Shown piece by piece: positions 44,245 to 53,555 of a stretch of 64,000 bases of DNA. Each line of letters begins with the position of its first letter. Positions within the stretch are counted from its first letter, which is position 1. Below the pieces are notes generated by a model. That model saw only the letters and a list, made by a program, of their open reading frames with translations, searched no databases and was not told the origin of the DNA. The position numbers and the translations under genes are program-made. Source of the DNA: Litchfieldia alkalitelluris (GTDB taxonomy: Bacteria > Bacillota > Bacilli > Bacillales > Salisediminibacteriaceae); the NCBI RefSeq assembly GCF_002153425.1, contig NZ_KZ119600.1, positions 152,593 through 216,592 of the forward strand, given 5' to 3'.

Positions 44245-45303
44245 GTGAGTTTTATTCAGTTAAATAATTTAACTAAATACTTTCATGATTCATCAAACCC
44301 TGCTGTTACAGCATTGAATTTAGATATTCAAAAAGGGGAAATCATTTCACTGCTAGGGCCAAGTGGTTGTGGAAAAACGACAACGTTAAGAATGATTGCA
44401 GGTTTTGAACACCCAAATAAAGGTGAAATTCATATTGATGGAAAAGAAGTTTTTAGTGAAACCCACTCACTGCCCCCTGAAAAAAGAGGTATCGGGATGG
44501 TGTTTCAAGACTATGCCCTATTTCCACACATGACTATTTTAAAAAATGTAATGTTCGGACTAAATAAATGGAGTGCAAGGCAGAAAAAGCAACGGGCTAA
44601 AGAAGTATTGGAGCTAGTTGGACTGGAAGGCTATGAAAAAAGATATCCAACACAACTATCTGGTGGACAGCAACAACGAGTAGCATTAGCTCGTGCATTA
44701 GCCCCTAATCCTCATGTTGTGTTGATGGATGAACCATTCAGTAACTTAGATGCTGGGCTGCGGGAAAAAATGAGATTTGATGTTACAAATATCCTTCGAA
44801 AAGCCAATACAACGGCAATTATTGTGACGCATGATCAAAAGGATGCTTTTGCAGTATCTGATCGTGTAGTTGTAATGAAAGACGGTGTTATTCAGCAAAT
44901 TGCTGCACCAAAAGAAATGTATCGATGTCCGAAGAATTGCTTCGTTGCCCAGTTTGTCGGTAAAACGAATTTACTTACAGGTAGAATGGACGACGACTTA
45001 ATGAATATCCATACCCATATTGGGAAAGTAACGTTGCCAGAGCAATGGCAAGAGAGGTTAGAAACGGTTAAGCTTTCGATCAGACCAGAAGGGTGTCACT
45101 TAACTGATCAAGGAGCTTTCTGTGGAGAAGTAGTACGTGTTACTTATGGTGGGGAATATCAAGAATTATATGTCCGACTTCATAATGAGCCGAACTTGTC
45201 TAAAGAGCCGATGTTAATATATGCTCCTATTGATCAAGATGTGGAAATTGGTACTATTGTTACCTTTGATATTAAGCCAGAGCTAGTTGCTCTTGTGGAA
45301 TAG
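44245..45303 (+). CDS. Iron(III)-type ABC transporter ATPase (FbpC/PotA family)
   Basis: A 352-aa ATPase of the Fe3+/spermidine/molybdate group. It has Walker A GPSGCGKTT (about 37-45), 'VFQDYALFPHM', the signature LSGGQQQRV, Walker B VVLMDEPFSNLD and a C-terminal TOBE-like regulatory domain (about 240-350). GTG start 9 nt after GGAGG. A Fur box at its promoter points to ferric iron import, but no permease or binding protein is adjacent in this window, so it is an orphan subunit here. Confidence 0.85.
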   Translation: MSFIQLNNLTKYFHDSSNPAVTALNLDIQKGEIISLLGPSGCGKTTTLRMIAGFEHPNKGEIHIDGKEVFSETHSLPPEKRGIGMVFQDYALFPHMTILKNVMFGLNKWSARQKKQRAKEVLELVGLEGYEKRYPTQLSGGQQQRVALARALAPNPHVVLMDEPFSNLDAGLREKMRFDVTNILRKANTTAIIVTHDQKDAFAVSDRVVVMKDGVIQQIAAPKEMYRCPKNCFVAQFVGKTNLLTGRMDDDLMNIHTHIGKVTLPEQWQERLETVKLSIRPEGCHLTDQGAFCGEVVRVTYGGEYQELYVRLHNEPNLSKEPMLIYAPIDQDVEIGTIVTFDIKPELVALVE

Positions 45304-45320
45304 AATAAATTAGAAGTTTT

Positions 45321-45357
45321 ACAGCTGACCCTCATTAATGACGGTTAGCTGTTTTTG
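45321..45357 (+). terminator. Terminator of the iron ATPase gene
   Basis: ACAGCTGACC pairs with GGTTAGCTGT, followed by TTTTG. Confidence 0.8.
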
Positions 45358-45380
45358 TTTTGGTCAGCTTGAATAAAGAA

Positions 45381-45424
45381 AAAAAGGACAGGCTACTCAA
45401 ACGTTAATGGAGTGACCTGACCTT
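45381..45424 (-). terminator. Terminator of the rhomboid gene
   Basis: Reverse strand: AAGGTCAGGTCACTCC...GAGTAGCCTGTCCTTTTTTT, a GC-rich stem ending in a T-run. Confidence 0.65.
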
Positions 45425-45479
45425 ATTAATAGAATGATATTTGAAAATTTATGAAGGGAATTCTAGAACCCTCTTCCTA

Positions 45480-46238
45480 TTACAAAATAGCGAAAATAAT
45501 AAATAAGAACAGTGCCAAGGCTCCAATACAAATAAACGCAACCTTCATTCTCTGCTTATTCCTGTCTCTTTTTCGCCAACGATCTGGGTCAAACCCGATA
45601 TCACCAGAATCTCCTCTTCCACTAGAACGATTATATCTACCGTATCTTGTCACTCCTAATAAAATAATCGGTGCTATTGCAGCGCCAGATATTAACCCGA
45701 ATATGTGGGCAATTCGATTAATTCCTGGATTCACAAATGTCATGATGACCCCGATGACCATAATTGTAATAATTAACTGAGCACTTCCTGGATCAATGAG
45801 GTCTTTCCGAACTAATACCATATAAAGATAAAGTCCAAATAGTCCATAGATGGCACCTGACGCTCCTAAATGGGCGTACATAGGACCTTCAAGGAAGAGC
45901 GTAACAATATTTGCAAGAATACCAGCTGTGAAATAAGCAGCAATAAACCTAAACTTTCCTAACATGCTTTCAAGAGCTGGACCAAACAAGACGAGAGAAA
46001 ATGAATTAAATAGCATATGCATTAAGGACCCATGAAGAAAAATTGGTGTCACCAGTCTCCAATACTCTCCCATTTCAATAAGATAGTTGATACCCAGTCC
46101 CCAATCCATTACTAGCTTCCCGCCTAGAAATGGGAAAAAATAGACCCATATATAAAGAATGATGTGGATAGCCACTAATGTTGTGATAACAGGATATGAC
46201 CTTGTGAATCCTTGAAAACTTTCGTTTCTAACAAACAT
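45480..46238 (-). CDS. ydcA: Rhomboid-family intramembrane serine protease, YdcA type
   Basis: A 252-aa membrane protease with six core TM helices. The catalytic pair is Ser127 in GASGA and His178 in 'NRIAHIFGLISG'. 'HGSLMHMLFNSFSLVLFGP' is the conserved TM2 region. A basic cytoplasmic segment (about 200-228) and a seventh helix (about 232-252) follow. In B. subtilis ydcA is also next to acpS (ydcB), so the position is conserved. Substrates unknown. Confidence 0.88.
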   Translation of the reverse strand: MFVRNESFQGFTRSYPVITTLVAIHIILYIWVYFFPFLGGKLVMDWGLGINYLIEMGEYWRLVTPIFLHGSLMHMLFNSFSLVLFGPALESMLGKFRFIAAYFTAGILANIVTLFLEGPMYAHLGASGAIYGLFGLYLYMVLVRKDLIDPGSAQLIITIMVIGVIMTFVNPGINRIAHIFGLISGAAIAPIILLGVTRYGRYNRSSGRGDSGDIGFDPDRWRKRDRNKQRMKVAFICIGALALFLFIIFAIL

Positions 46239-46339
46239 AATTAGTCTCCTTTATAGCAAGATACTTAATAAATATTTGAAAACAACTTGTTTATGAATTT
46301 TTTATATTTTTAAAATAGATACCTTGGTTATTGTTGGAA

Positions 46340-46470
46340 CAACCGACGGTCTACTCCCTTTCACACAAGGTACAAGTGCGACATCTGCTCATTTCTTCGC
46401 ATTGTCTTCTTTGCCGTGGGCATGCCGCTTGGCCTCCTCGTACTTGCAGGGTCTAGCTTTTCTAGTTCTA
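46340..46470. repeat. Relic of the 8334-8645 element, right half, reverse orientation
   Basis: CACAAGGTACAAGTGCGACA, 'TCTGCTCATTT', 'TGTCTTCTTTGCCGTGGGCA' are the complement of the element's right half. No terminal repeats or target duplication are visible, so it is a decayed copy. It fills most of the 46239-46553 gap before acpS. Confidence 0.75.
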
Positions 46471-46553
46471 TTTTAGCACACAAGAAAACGGTGGTGGAAA
46501 TGCGAGCCTTTGTTTTGGGAAGAATGGTAAAATGGAACAAAAGAGGAGGGAGA

Positions 46554-46925
46554 GTGAAAACTTTGATTAAAGGTATTGGTTTGGATTTAATTGAATTAGA
46601 ACGGATAGAGTCACTTTCTCAACGGAAACAGTCGTTTATAAAAAGAATATTAACGGAAGAAGAGCGAGACAAGTATTCATTGTTAAAGGGACGACGTCAG
46701 GTAGAATATTTGGCTGGTCGTTTTGCAGCTAAGGAGGCTTTTGCTAAAGCGCTAGGAACTGGAATTGGAAAGGACCTTTCGTTTCAAGATATTTCTATAG
46801 TTAATGATCTAAATGGTAAGCCTTCAATAAAATACAATAATTTTTTAAAAGAAAAAATTCATTTATCTATTACACATACGTCTACATACGCTGCGGCACA
46901 GGTAATTATCGAGGAAAAATCTTAA
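46554..46925 (+). CDS. acpS: Holo-[acyl-carrier-protein] synthase
   Basis: A 123-aa trimeric 4'-phosphopantetheinyl transferase that activates acyl carrier protein. It has '[13 protein letters not shown]' and '[16 protein letters not shown]' (metal and CoA binding) and the C-terminal '[14 protein letters not shown]'. GTG 46554 follows GAGGAGG; upstream in-frame codons lie in the repeat relic and are rejected. Confidence 0.95.
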   Translation: MKTLIKGIGLDLIELERIESLSQRKQSFIKRILTEEERDKYSLLKGRRQVEYLAGRFAAKEAFAKALGTGIGKDLSFQDISIVNDLNGKPSIKYNNFLKEKIHLSITHTSTYAAAQVIIEEKS

Positions 46926-47008
46926 AATATACGATGCTTGTCATGCTAGTCTGCATATTGTATAGGACAGCCTCATATAGTGATAGTGCGGATGGGAGGG
47001 AATCTTAA

Positions 47009-48550
47009 ATGTACGTGGTAACAGGTGAAGAGATGCACCGAATCGACCGCTATACCATGGAGAAGATTGGTCTGAGTGAAGAAACGTTAATGGAAAATGC
47101 GGGGCAAGCCTTTTGTCGTCAGTTATTTCCAACAGTAGGTTTGGAAGATAGACTCGTTGTGTTAATTGGTACTGGTAATAACGGTGGAGATGGTTTTGTT
47201 ATTGGACGTATCTTGAAAGAGGCTGGTTTCCTAGTTGATGTCATTGTCATTCCCCGTGAAGAAAAAATACGTGGAACTGCACTTAAGCATAAACGTATTT
47301 TTGAAAATTCAGGGCATGAGTGGATTACTTTTAGAGAGGTGCAGGAGCATTTTGAACAATTGCTAACTAAGTATACTATCATTATCGATGCAATGTTAGG
47401 TACTGGGATGGTTGGCACTCCCCGTTGGCCATATTCGGATGTGATCGAAAGTGTAAATGGAGCAACAGGGAGAGTTATTGCAGTAGATATTCCAAGTGGT
47501 GTAACCGCCACAGAGGAAAAGCATGAAGTTGGGATCAATGCTGATCAGACCTACACTTTTCAGGCAGCGAAAATTAGTAATTTTTTGTATCCAGCAGCTT
47601 TCTGCTTTGGAGAAGTTCACATTCTTGATATTGGGATCCCGCGAATAGCGCTGGAAAACACATTTGAGACTCGTAAGCTGATTACGGATGAAAAGGTGAA
47701 GAACTCCTTAGCTGTGAGAAAGCAAAATGCCCATAAAGGAGTTTCGGGGAAAGCACTGATCATTGGAGGGTCAATACCAATGACAGGGGCAATCGTATTG
47801 ACTACGGGAGCTTGCTTAAGAACAGGTGCAGGTTTAGTAACAGTAGCCGTTCCGGATAAAATATTACTAGGAATTGCACAAAAGACAACAGAGGCCATGT
47901 TTTATCCACTTCCTCAGAAAAATGGGGAAATAGAGATTATACCGTCTCATTTTCCACAAGACAAGACGCTGAGCGCGTACGATGGGATTGCAGTCGGACC
48001 TGGACTAGGGAGAAATAATAAACATAACCTGTATGACACCTTCAATGATTTTAAAGGGAATTTAGTCATTGATGCAGATGGCTTATATCACCTTGTAGAC
48101 GAGCTTGATAAGTGGAGGGGCGGTAGAGAAGGTGGACCAACAATCATTACACCTCACCTAGGTGAAATGGCAAGGCTCACTGGAAAAACCGTTGAAGAAG
48201 TTGAATTGCAACGCTTCCGAATTTCAAAACAGTTTGCAATGGAATATAAAGTTTACTTAGTCCTAAAGGGGCCATTTACGATTATTACAGCCCCAGATGG
48301 AAGGCAATGGGTGAATCAAACAGGGAATGAATCCTTAGCAAAGGGCGGCACAGGCGACACGTTAACAGGTATGATTCTTGGGTTTCTTCTTCAGCATGAG
48401 TACATTACAGATGCAATTTGTAATGCAGTCTATATCCATGGTAAAACAGCGGACGAACTAGTCAAAAGTCAAGATATTCTAAGCGTAACAGCTAGTGATA
48501 TTATCGAAGTTTTGCCAAAGGTGCTTCATTCCTCTCGTTACCAGACGTGA
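47009..48550 (+). CDS. nnr: Bifunctional NAD(P)H-hydrate epimerase/dehydratase
   Basis: A 513-aa fusion that repairs hydrated NAD(P)H. The N-terminal YjeF_N epimerase (about 1-215) has 'IGTGNNGGDGFVIGR' and 'IDAMLGTGM'. The C-terminal ADP-dependent dehydratase (about 230-505) has 'AVGPGLGRNNK', 'VIDADGLYHL' and 'KGGTGDTLTGMI'. GGAGGG precedes the ATG. Sits in the acpS-ydcC interval, as in many Bacillaceae. Confidence 0.94.
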   Translation: MYVVTGEEMHRIDRYTMEKIGLSEETLMENAGQAFCRQLFPTVGLEDRLVVLIGTGNNGGDGFVIGRILKEAGFLVDVIVIPREEKIRGTALKHKRIFENSGHEWITFREVQEHFEQLLTKYTIIIDAMLGTGMVGTPRWPYSDVIESVNGATGRVIAVDIPSGVTATEEKHEVGINADQTYTFQAAKISNFLYPAAFCFGEVHILDIGIPRIALENTFETRKLITDEKVKNSLAVRKQNAHKGVSGKALIIGGSIPMTGAIVLTTGACLRTGAGLVTVAVPDKILLGIAQKTTEAMFYPLPQKNGEIEIIPSHFPQDKTLSAYDGIAVGPGLGRNNKHNLYDTFNDFKGNLVIDADGLYHLVDELDKWRGGREGGPTIITPHLGEMARLTGKTVEEVELQRFRISKQFAMEYKVYLVLKGPFTIITAPDGRQWVNQTGNESLAKGGTGDTLTGMILGFLLQHEYITDAICNAVYIHGKTADELVKSQDILSVTASDIIEVLPKVLHSSRYQT

Positions 48551-48596
48551 CTATATCCCTCCTTTGTCGTCGAAAAGAGACAGAGGGGTTGAGTAA

Positions 48597-49640
48597 ATGA
48601 AGAAAATCATTTCCTTATTCGGTGTGCTTATAGCATTTACATTAGTATTAGCAGCATGTGGAGAAAAGAGCCAAGAAGATGTCATGCAAGATCTGGATAA
48701 GATTTTAGATGATCTCACAGGATATAAGGCAGAAGCAGAAATGACACTTCAAACAGGAGATGAGCCACAGGATTATCAAGTAGAAGTTTATTATCAACAT
48801 CCTACGAATTACCGAGTTGCTTTAAGCAATGATGAAAAAGATCCGAGTCAGATTATTTTAAGAAATGATGAAGGGGTCTTTGTTTTAACACCAGCTTTAA
48901 ACAAGAGCTTCAGATTCCAAAGTGATTGGCCAGAAAACAATAGCCAGGTTTATCTCTATGAATCTTTGATTAATGACATTTTAATGGATCCTGAAAGATC
49001 ATTCTCTGCAACAGAAGATCACTATGTTTTTCAAACAAACACAAATTATACTAACAAAAATCTAAATCAACAGGAAATTATGTTAAACAAAAAAGATCTT
49101 ACACCTGCTTCCGTTAAGATCATGGATGTTGATTTAGATGTCTTAGTAGAAGTAAATTTCACTCACTTTGAAATGAATGCTGAATTTAGTGAGGGAGACT
49201 TTGATATGGATCGTAACATGACAGGTGCACAGCTCGAATCTAATGTACCTACATTAGCAGAAGAGGAAGAAACTGGAGATGCTGATGATTCATTTACAAT
49301 ATTCTATCCAATGTATGAACCTCAAGGTACTGGTTATCCAAGTCACCAAGAGGTAATTACGGAAGAAGGTAAACGTGTCATTATCACATATGAAGGGGAT
49401 CAGCCGTTTACACTTGTACAACAGCAAGCCCGTTATGTGGACGCATCAACGCCAGTTCATATCTCTCAAGGAGATCCGGTAGATTTAGGGTTCACTTATG
49501 GTGCTTTAGCGACCGAAGGAGAGACAAAAACAATTTCCTGGTCTTATCAAGGAACGGATTTCTTCCTTGCATCTAAGCACTTAAGTGAAGAAGATATGAT
49601 TGCTGTAGCAAGAAGTGTTTATGGCACAGAGGAAAAATAG
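48597..49640 (+). CDS. ydcC: LolA-like lipoprotein YdcC
   Basis: A 347-aa lipoprotein with lipobox LAAC (Cys 21). The mature part folds as a LolA/LppX-type half-barrel ('YKAEAEMTLQTGDEPQDYQV', 'ESLINDILMDPERSFSAT', then 'VKIMDVDLDVLVEVNFTHFE'). B. subtilis YdcC lies in the same place between acpS and alr and is expressed in sporulation. Exact function unknown; likely binds a lipid or acts at the outer surface. GAGGGG upstream; a terminator follows at 49650. Confidence 0.88.
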   Translation: MKKIISLFGVLIAFTLVLAACGEKSQEDVMQDLDKILDDLTGYKAEAEMTLQTGDEPQDYQVEVYYQHPTNYRVALSNDEKDPSQIILRNDEGVFVLTPALNKSFRFQSDWPENNSQVYLYESLINDILMDPERSFSATEDHYVFQTNTNYTNKNLNQQEIMLNKKDLTPASVKIMDVDLDVLVEVNFTHFEMNAEFSEGDFDMDRNMTGAQLESNVPTLAEEEETGDADDSFTIFYPMYEPQGTGYPSHQEVITEEGKRVIITYEGDQPFTLVQQQARYVDASTPVHISQGDPVDLGFTYGALATEGETKTISWSYQGTDFFLASKHLSEEDMIAVARSVYGTEEK

Positions 49641-49649
49641 AATGCAATG

Positions 49650-49687
49650 ATGCCCACTTGAACACAAGTTTCAGTGGGCTTTTTTAT
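49650..49687 (+). terminator. Terminator of ydcC
   Basis: GCCCACTTG pairs with AAGT...GTGGGC, then TTTTTT. Confidence 0.75.
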
Positions 49688-49790
49688 TTGGCGATTACGC
49701 TTTTCTTATTTGACATAGACTAGGATGGTGATAATAATGAATAATATGAAATAGTATATAGTATTGAGGGTGTAGATTGGAGGACTCTCC

Positions 49791-50954
49791 GTGGAAGGCT
49801 TTTACCGTGATACATGGGTTGAAATAAATTTAGATGCATTAAAGGAAAATGTAAGAAATATTAGAAAGATGCTTCCTGAGAATGTCCGTTTTATGGCTGC
49901 AGTAAAAGCGAATGGTTATGGACATGGTGCAGTAGACGTCGCAAAGGCAGCATTAGAGGAAGGGGCATCTTATTTAGGGGTAGCCATTCTAGATGAGGCT
50001 TTGGCAATTAGGAAAGCTGGTATAACGGCACCAATTCTTGTTATGGGGTATGTTAGGCCTGAAAATGTGAAACTGGCCATTGAAAAAGATATTGAATTAA
50101 CAGTGTTTCAAGGAGAATGGCTTGAAAAGACGTTGGAATTCCTAGATGGTACAACTAAGGAGTTAAAGTGTCATATAAAAATTGACACAGGTATGGGGCG
50201 AATTGGTATAAGAACAAAGGAAGAAGGAAATGCTCTAATTAGTGTGTTAAAAAATTCTTCAAATTTCATTGTGAATGGGATTTATACGCATTTTGCAACG
50301 GCAGATGAGTTAGATGTAACCTACTACAAAAAACAACAACAGCGTTTTCGTGAAATGGTAACATGGTTCGAACAGGAGTTAGAAAAGGAAATAGAGTTAA
50401 AGCACTGTGGAAATAGTGCTGCCACTTTAAGATTTCCAGATGAACTATATAATATGGTGCGAGTTGGAATAGCAATGTATGGTCTCACACCATCTACTGA
50501 AATGAAAGATTTAATTCCAGTATCATTAAAAGAAGTATTTTCACTTCATAGTACAGTAACACACATCAAACATCTGCCAGAAGGACACGGAGTTAGTTAT
50601 GGAGCAACATATCGGGCAACTGGTCAGGAGTGGGTGGCTACAGTTCCAATTGGTTATGCGGATGGTTGGATTCGCGCCAATAGTGGTGGCTTTGTGTTAA
50701 TAAATGGAAGTAAAGCACCGATCGTTGGCCGAATATGCATGGACCAAATGATGATAGCATTACCTGAATATGTAGCAATTGGTACGGAAGTTACTCTCAT
50801 TGGCAAACAAGAAAATGAAATAGTTTCGATGGATGATGTTGCGAAAAGGTTAAATACAATAAACTATGAAATACCTTGTACGATAAGTTATCGTGTTCCT
50901 AGAGTTGTAATAGAAAATAAAGAAGTTCGTCACGTTCATAATGAAATCTTTTAA
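49791..50954 (+). CDS. alr: Alanine racemase
   Basis: A 387-aa PLP enzyme making D-alanine for the cell wall. The PLP lysine is in 'AAVKANGYGHGAV' (about 38-50), the catalytic tyrosine in 'HGVSYGATYRAT' (about 266), and the 'GRICMDQMMIALP' motif is intact. GTG start, 7-8 nt after GGAGG. Followed by the ndoAI-ndoA toxin operon, a conserved order in Bacillus. Confidence 0.95.
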   Translation: MEGFYRDTWVEINLDALKENVRNIRKMLPENVRFMAAVKANGYGHGAVDVAKAALEEGASYLGVAILDEALAIRKAGITAPILVMGYVRPENVKLAIEKDIELTVFQGEWLEKTLEFLDGTTKELKCHIKIDTGMGRIGIRTKEEGNALISVLKNSSNFIVNGIYTHFATADELDVTYYKKQQQRFREMVTWFEQELEKEIELKHCGNSAATLRFPDELYNMVRVGIAMYGLTPSTEMKDLIPVSLKEVFSLHSTVTHIKHLPEGHGVSYGATYRATGQEWVATVPIGYADGWIRANSGGFVLINGSKAPIVGRICMDQMMIALPEYVAIGTEVTLIGKQENEIVSMDDVAKRLNTINYEIPCTISYRVPRVVIENKEVRHVHNEIF

Positions 50955-51090
50955 GATTATTGAAGGATTTCAAAGTTTTTTGCCGAAATTCTTATAGGCA
51001 GGAATGAAAAGTCACTTTGCAATCTCCTGTTCCAAATGATATGATAATATAGGATAAAAAATGGTTGATGTTGCCCTGGAGGTGTTTTTT

Positions 51091-51369
51091 GTGTCTGAAG
51101 AAAGCACAAAAAAGATAATGGTTAGTTTACCACAGCATTTAATTAATGAATTAGATGTGATGCTTGAACAACAAAAGGTCAATCGAAGTGAAATTATTCA
51201 TCAAGCTACTAAAATGTATTTGAAGGAACACAAGAAACAACAAATTCGTGAAACGATGCAACAAGGCTATTTAGAAATGTCAAAAATCAATTTAAACATT
51301 GCTACGGAAGCCTTTCTTGCTGAGGAGGAAGCCGAGCTAACGTTGGATCGCTTAGTTAGTGGGGTGTAA
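51091..51369 (+). CDS. ndoAI: Antitoxin EndoAI (MazE-like, ribbon-helix-helix)
   Basis: A 92-aa antitoxin for the ndoA RNase. The N-terminal ribbon-helix-helix ([19 protein letters not shown]) binds DNA; the C-terminus ('[16 protein letters not shown]', 'LDRLVSGV') wraps the toxin, as in B. subtilis. GTG 51091 has GGAGGTG 7 nt upstream. The ndoA gene follows 4 nt later. Confidence 0.93.
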   Translation: MSEESTKKIMVSLPQHLINELDVMLEQQKVNRSEIIHQATKMYLKEHKKQQIRETMQQGYLEMSKINLNIATEAFLAEEEAELTLDRLVSGV

Positions 51370-51373
51370 CAGA

Positions 51374-51724
51374 TTGATAGTAAAACGTGGTGACGTTTAT
51401 TTTGCAGATCTATCACCCGTTGTCGGTTCCGAGCAAGGTGGGATTCGGCCAGTTTTAGTCATCCAAAATGATATAGGGAACCGATTCAGTCCAACAGTCA
51501 TTGTTGCGGCAATTACAGCACAGATTCAGAAGGCAAAATTGCCAACTCATGTGGAGATTAATGCTAAACAATACGGTTTTGATCGAGATTCTGTTATTTT
51601 ATTGGAACAAGTCCGTACAATTGATAAACAGCGGTTAACGGATAAGATTACGCATTTAGATGATGATATGATGGCAAAAGTGAATGACGCCTTGATGATT
51701 AGTCTTGGCTTGATTGACTTTTGA
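51374..51724 (+). CDS. ndoA: Endoribonuclease toxin EndoA (MazF)
   Basis: A 116-aa MazF-type mRNA interferase, nearly identical in the parts I remember to B. subtilis NdoA: '[20 protein letters not shown]', '[12 protein letters not shown]', 'LPTHVEI', '[18 protein letters not shown]'. It cuts RNA at UACAU in that species. The TTG at 51374 gives the exact family length; a GGGGTG site overlaps the antitoxin end. A terminator follows at 51746. Confidence 0.96.
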   Translation: MIVKRGDVYFADLSPVVGSEQGGIRPVLVIQNDIGNRFSPTVIVAAITAQIQKAKLPTHVEINAKQYGFDRDSVILLEQVRTIDKQRLTDKITHLDDDMMAKVNDALMISLGLIDF

Positions 51725-51745
51725 TATCGTTAATAATGGAAAAAA

Positions 51746-51777
51746 GAAGTTGCTGGAGGATCAGCAGCTTTTTTTGT
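51746..51777 (+). terminator. Terminator of ndoAI-ndoA
   Basis: AAGTTGCTG pairs with CAGCAGCTT, followed by a T-run. Confidence 0.8.
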
Positions 51778-51942
51778 CGTTCTAAGAGATAAAACGTAGG
51801 GTCTATTAAAGTGAGATCCTTCATATTTATCACAGAGTAATTTAAAAGTGCTATTTTAATGGTTTCACATTCGTTGCAATCAAAAGAAATCAATGAAATA
51901 ATAATAGAATATTATATTGAATTGTAAGGTGGGGGAAATTGG

Positions 51943-52767
51943 ATGAAAACGGAGATAAGAGAAGCAATCTTGCAACATCAGGAAACAATTATAGAACACT
52001 GGACTACTGAATTAGATAAGTTTCGTACGGAAGATAACTTACAAAGTATCACTAAAAAAGTCTATGAAAATACAAACCGTGAGTTTATAGACAAGCTTTT
52101 CTTAACAGTCCAAAATGGGCAGGAAGATGTTCATCAAGAATTAATTCAATATGCAGAGCGGTTAATTCAATTAGGTTGGCCATTAAACTATATTACGAGA
52201 GGTCTACAAGAGTTTCGTAAAGTGACGGTTGAAACCATATCAAAATCAGGCGTCAGCTATAATAATAGTATTGAATTTTTCCAAGAGTTCGAGAACTGGT
52301 TAGATGGTATTGTAAATGTTCTTGTGAATGAATACTCAGGGTCATGGGAAAACACAGTATTTTTACAAAAGATGGCCTTAAAAGAATTATCAGCTCCTCT
52401 CATTCCAGTATTTGATAAGATTAGTGTGATGCCGTTAATTGGTACGATCGATACTGAAAGAGCTAAGTTAATTATGGAGAACTTATTGGATGGTGTGATC
52501 GAACATCGATCTGAAGTTGTGTTAATTGATATTACTGGTGTGCCAGTGGTGGATACAATGGTAGCACATCACATCATTCAAGCGTCGGAAGCTGTGAGAC
52601 TTGTTGGAGCAAAATGTATTTTAGTTGGGATCAGACCGGAGATTGCACAAACAATTGTTAATTTAGGTATTGACCTAAGAAAGTTTCCAACGAAGAGTAC
52701 ATTGAAAAAAGGAATAGAGTCCGCCTTAGAATTAACTAAAAGAGAAATTGTCCAAATTGATGAGTAG
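51943..52767 (+). CDS. rsbRA: Stressosome co-antagonist RsbR
   Basis: A 274-aa stressosome protein. The N-terminal non-heme globin-like sensor (about 1-140) is followed by a STAS domain (about 155-270) with '[20 protein letters not shown]'; the threonines phosphorylated by RsbT are in this and the '[11 protein letters not shown]' context. It forms large complexes with RsbS that hold RsbT. First gene of the rsb/sigB module; GGGGG before ATG 51943. Confidence 0.94.
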   Translation: MKTEIREAILQHQETIIEHWTTELDKFRTEDNLQSITKKVYENTNREFIDKLFLTVQNGQEDVHQELIQYAERLIQLGWPLNYITRGLQEFRKVTVETISKSGVSYNNSIEFFQEFENWLDGIVNVLVNEYSGSWENTVFLQKMALKELSAPLIPVFDKISVMPLIGTIDTERAKLIMENLLDGVIEHRSEVVLIDITGVPVVDTMVAHHIIQASEAVRLVGAKCILVGIRPEIAQTIVNLGIDLRKFPTKSTLKKGIESALELTKREIVQIDE

Positions 52768-52781
52768 AGGAGGAATTGCTG

Positions 52782-53138
52782 ATGCGTATTCCAATACTTA
52801 AATTACATGAATACTTATTAATTTCAGTACAAGTTGATCTTGATGATCAAACGGCCCTTCAGTTTCAGGAAGATGTACTTAATAAGATTCATGAAGAAGG
52901 ATCTCACGGGGTTGTGATCGACTTAACCTCAGTTGAAATGATAGATTCATTTATTGCTAAAGTATTAGGTGATGTGGTAGATATGTCGAATCTAATGGGG
53001 GCAAAAGTCGTCCTAACCGGCATACAGCCTGCTGTAGCTATAACCTTAATAGATATGGGAATTGTATTAGATGAGGTTCCAACTGCCTTGGACCTAGAAC
53101 AAGGGTTGGATAAGCTCCAGTCCGAATTGGAGGGTTGA
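52782..53138 (+). CDS. rsbS: Stressosome antagonist RsbS
   Basis: A 118-aa single STAS domain, the scaffold of the stressosome. '[20 protein letters not shown]' carries the serine phosphorylated by RsbT, and '[20 protein letters not shown]' is near-identical to B. subtilis. AGGAGG precedes ATG 52782; the TTG two codons earlier is rejected. 14 nt after rsbR. Confidence 0.95.
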   Translation: MRIPILKLHEYLLISVQVDLDDQTALQFQEDVLNKIHEEGSHGVVIDLTSVEMIDSFIAKVLGDVVDMSNLMGAKVVLTGIQPAVAITLIDMGIVLDEVPTALDLEQGLDKLQSELEG

Positions 53139-53140
53139 AC

Positions 53141-53542
53141 ATGCAAGTCCATACCCATGTTGAAATTACTAGCGAGTGGGGTATTGTAGCTGCTCGACAG
53201 GCGGGCCGAAAGCTTGCCAGGGAGGTAGGCTTTGGTTCTGTGGATCAAGCTAGAATTACGACAGCTATATCTGAATTAGCAAGAAATATATACCTATATG
53301 CTAATAAAGGGCAAATAAAAATTGAGGAACTTGCAGATGCGGGGAAGCGTGGAATTAAAATAACTGCAGTAGATAATGGGCCAGGCATTAAAGATGTACG
53401 CCGCGTAATGGAAGATGGATTTACTACATCAGGGGGATTAGGCGCTGGACTTCCAGGTGTAAAACGTCTCATGGATGAATTTATAATAGATTCTGAATTA
53501 AACAATGGGACAAAAATCAGTGCAATTAAATGGCTCCGCTAA
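53141..53542 (+). CDS. rsbT: Switch kinase RsbT
   Basis: A 133-aa HATPase-type serine/threonine kinase. ATP-binding motifs are 'ELARNIYLYA', 'DNGPGIKD' and 'GGLGAGLPGVKRLMDEF'. It phosphorylates RsbS and RsbR and, when released, activates the RsbU phosphatase. GGAGGG lies before ATG 53141, two nt after the rsbS stop. Confidence 0.95.
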   Translation: MQVHTHVEITSEWGIVAARQAGRKLAREVGFGSVDQARITTAISELARNIYLYANKGQIKIEELADAGKRGIKITAVDNGPGIKDVRRVMEDGFTTSGGLGAGLPGVKRLMDEFIIDSELNNGTKISAIKWLR

Positions 53543-53555
53543 AGGAGGGGTATCG

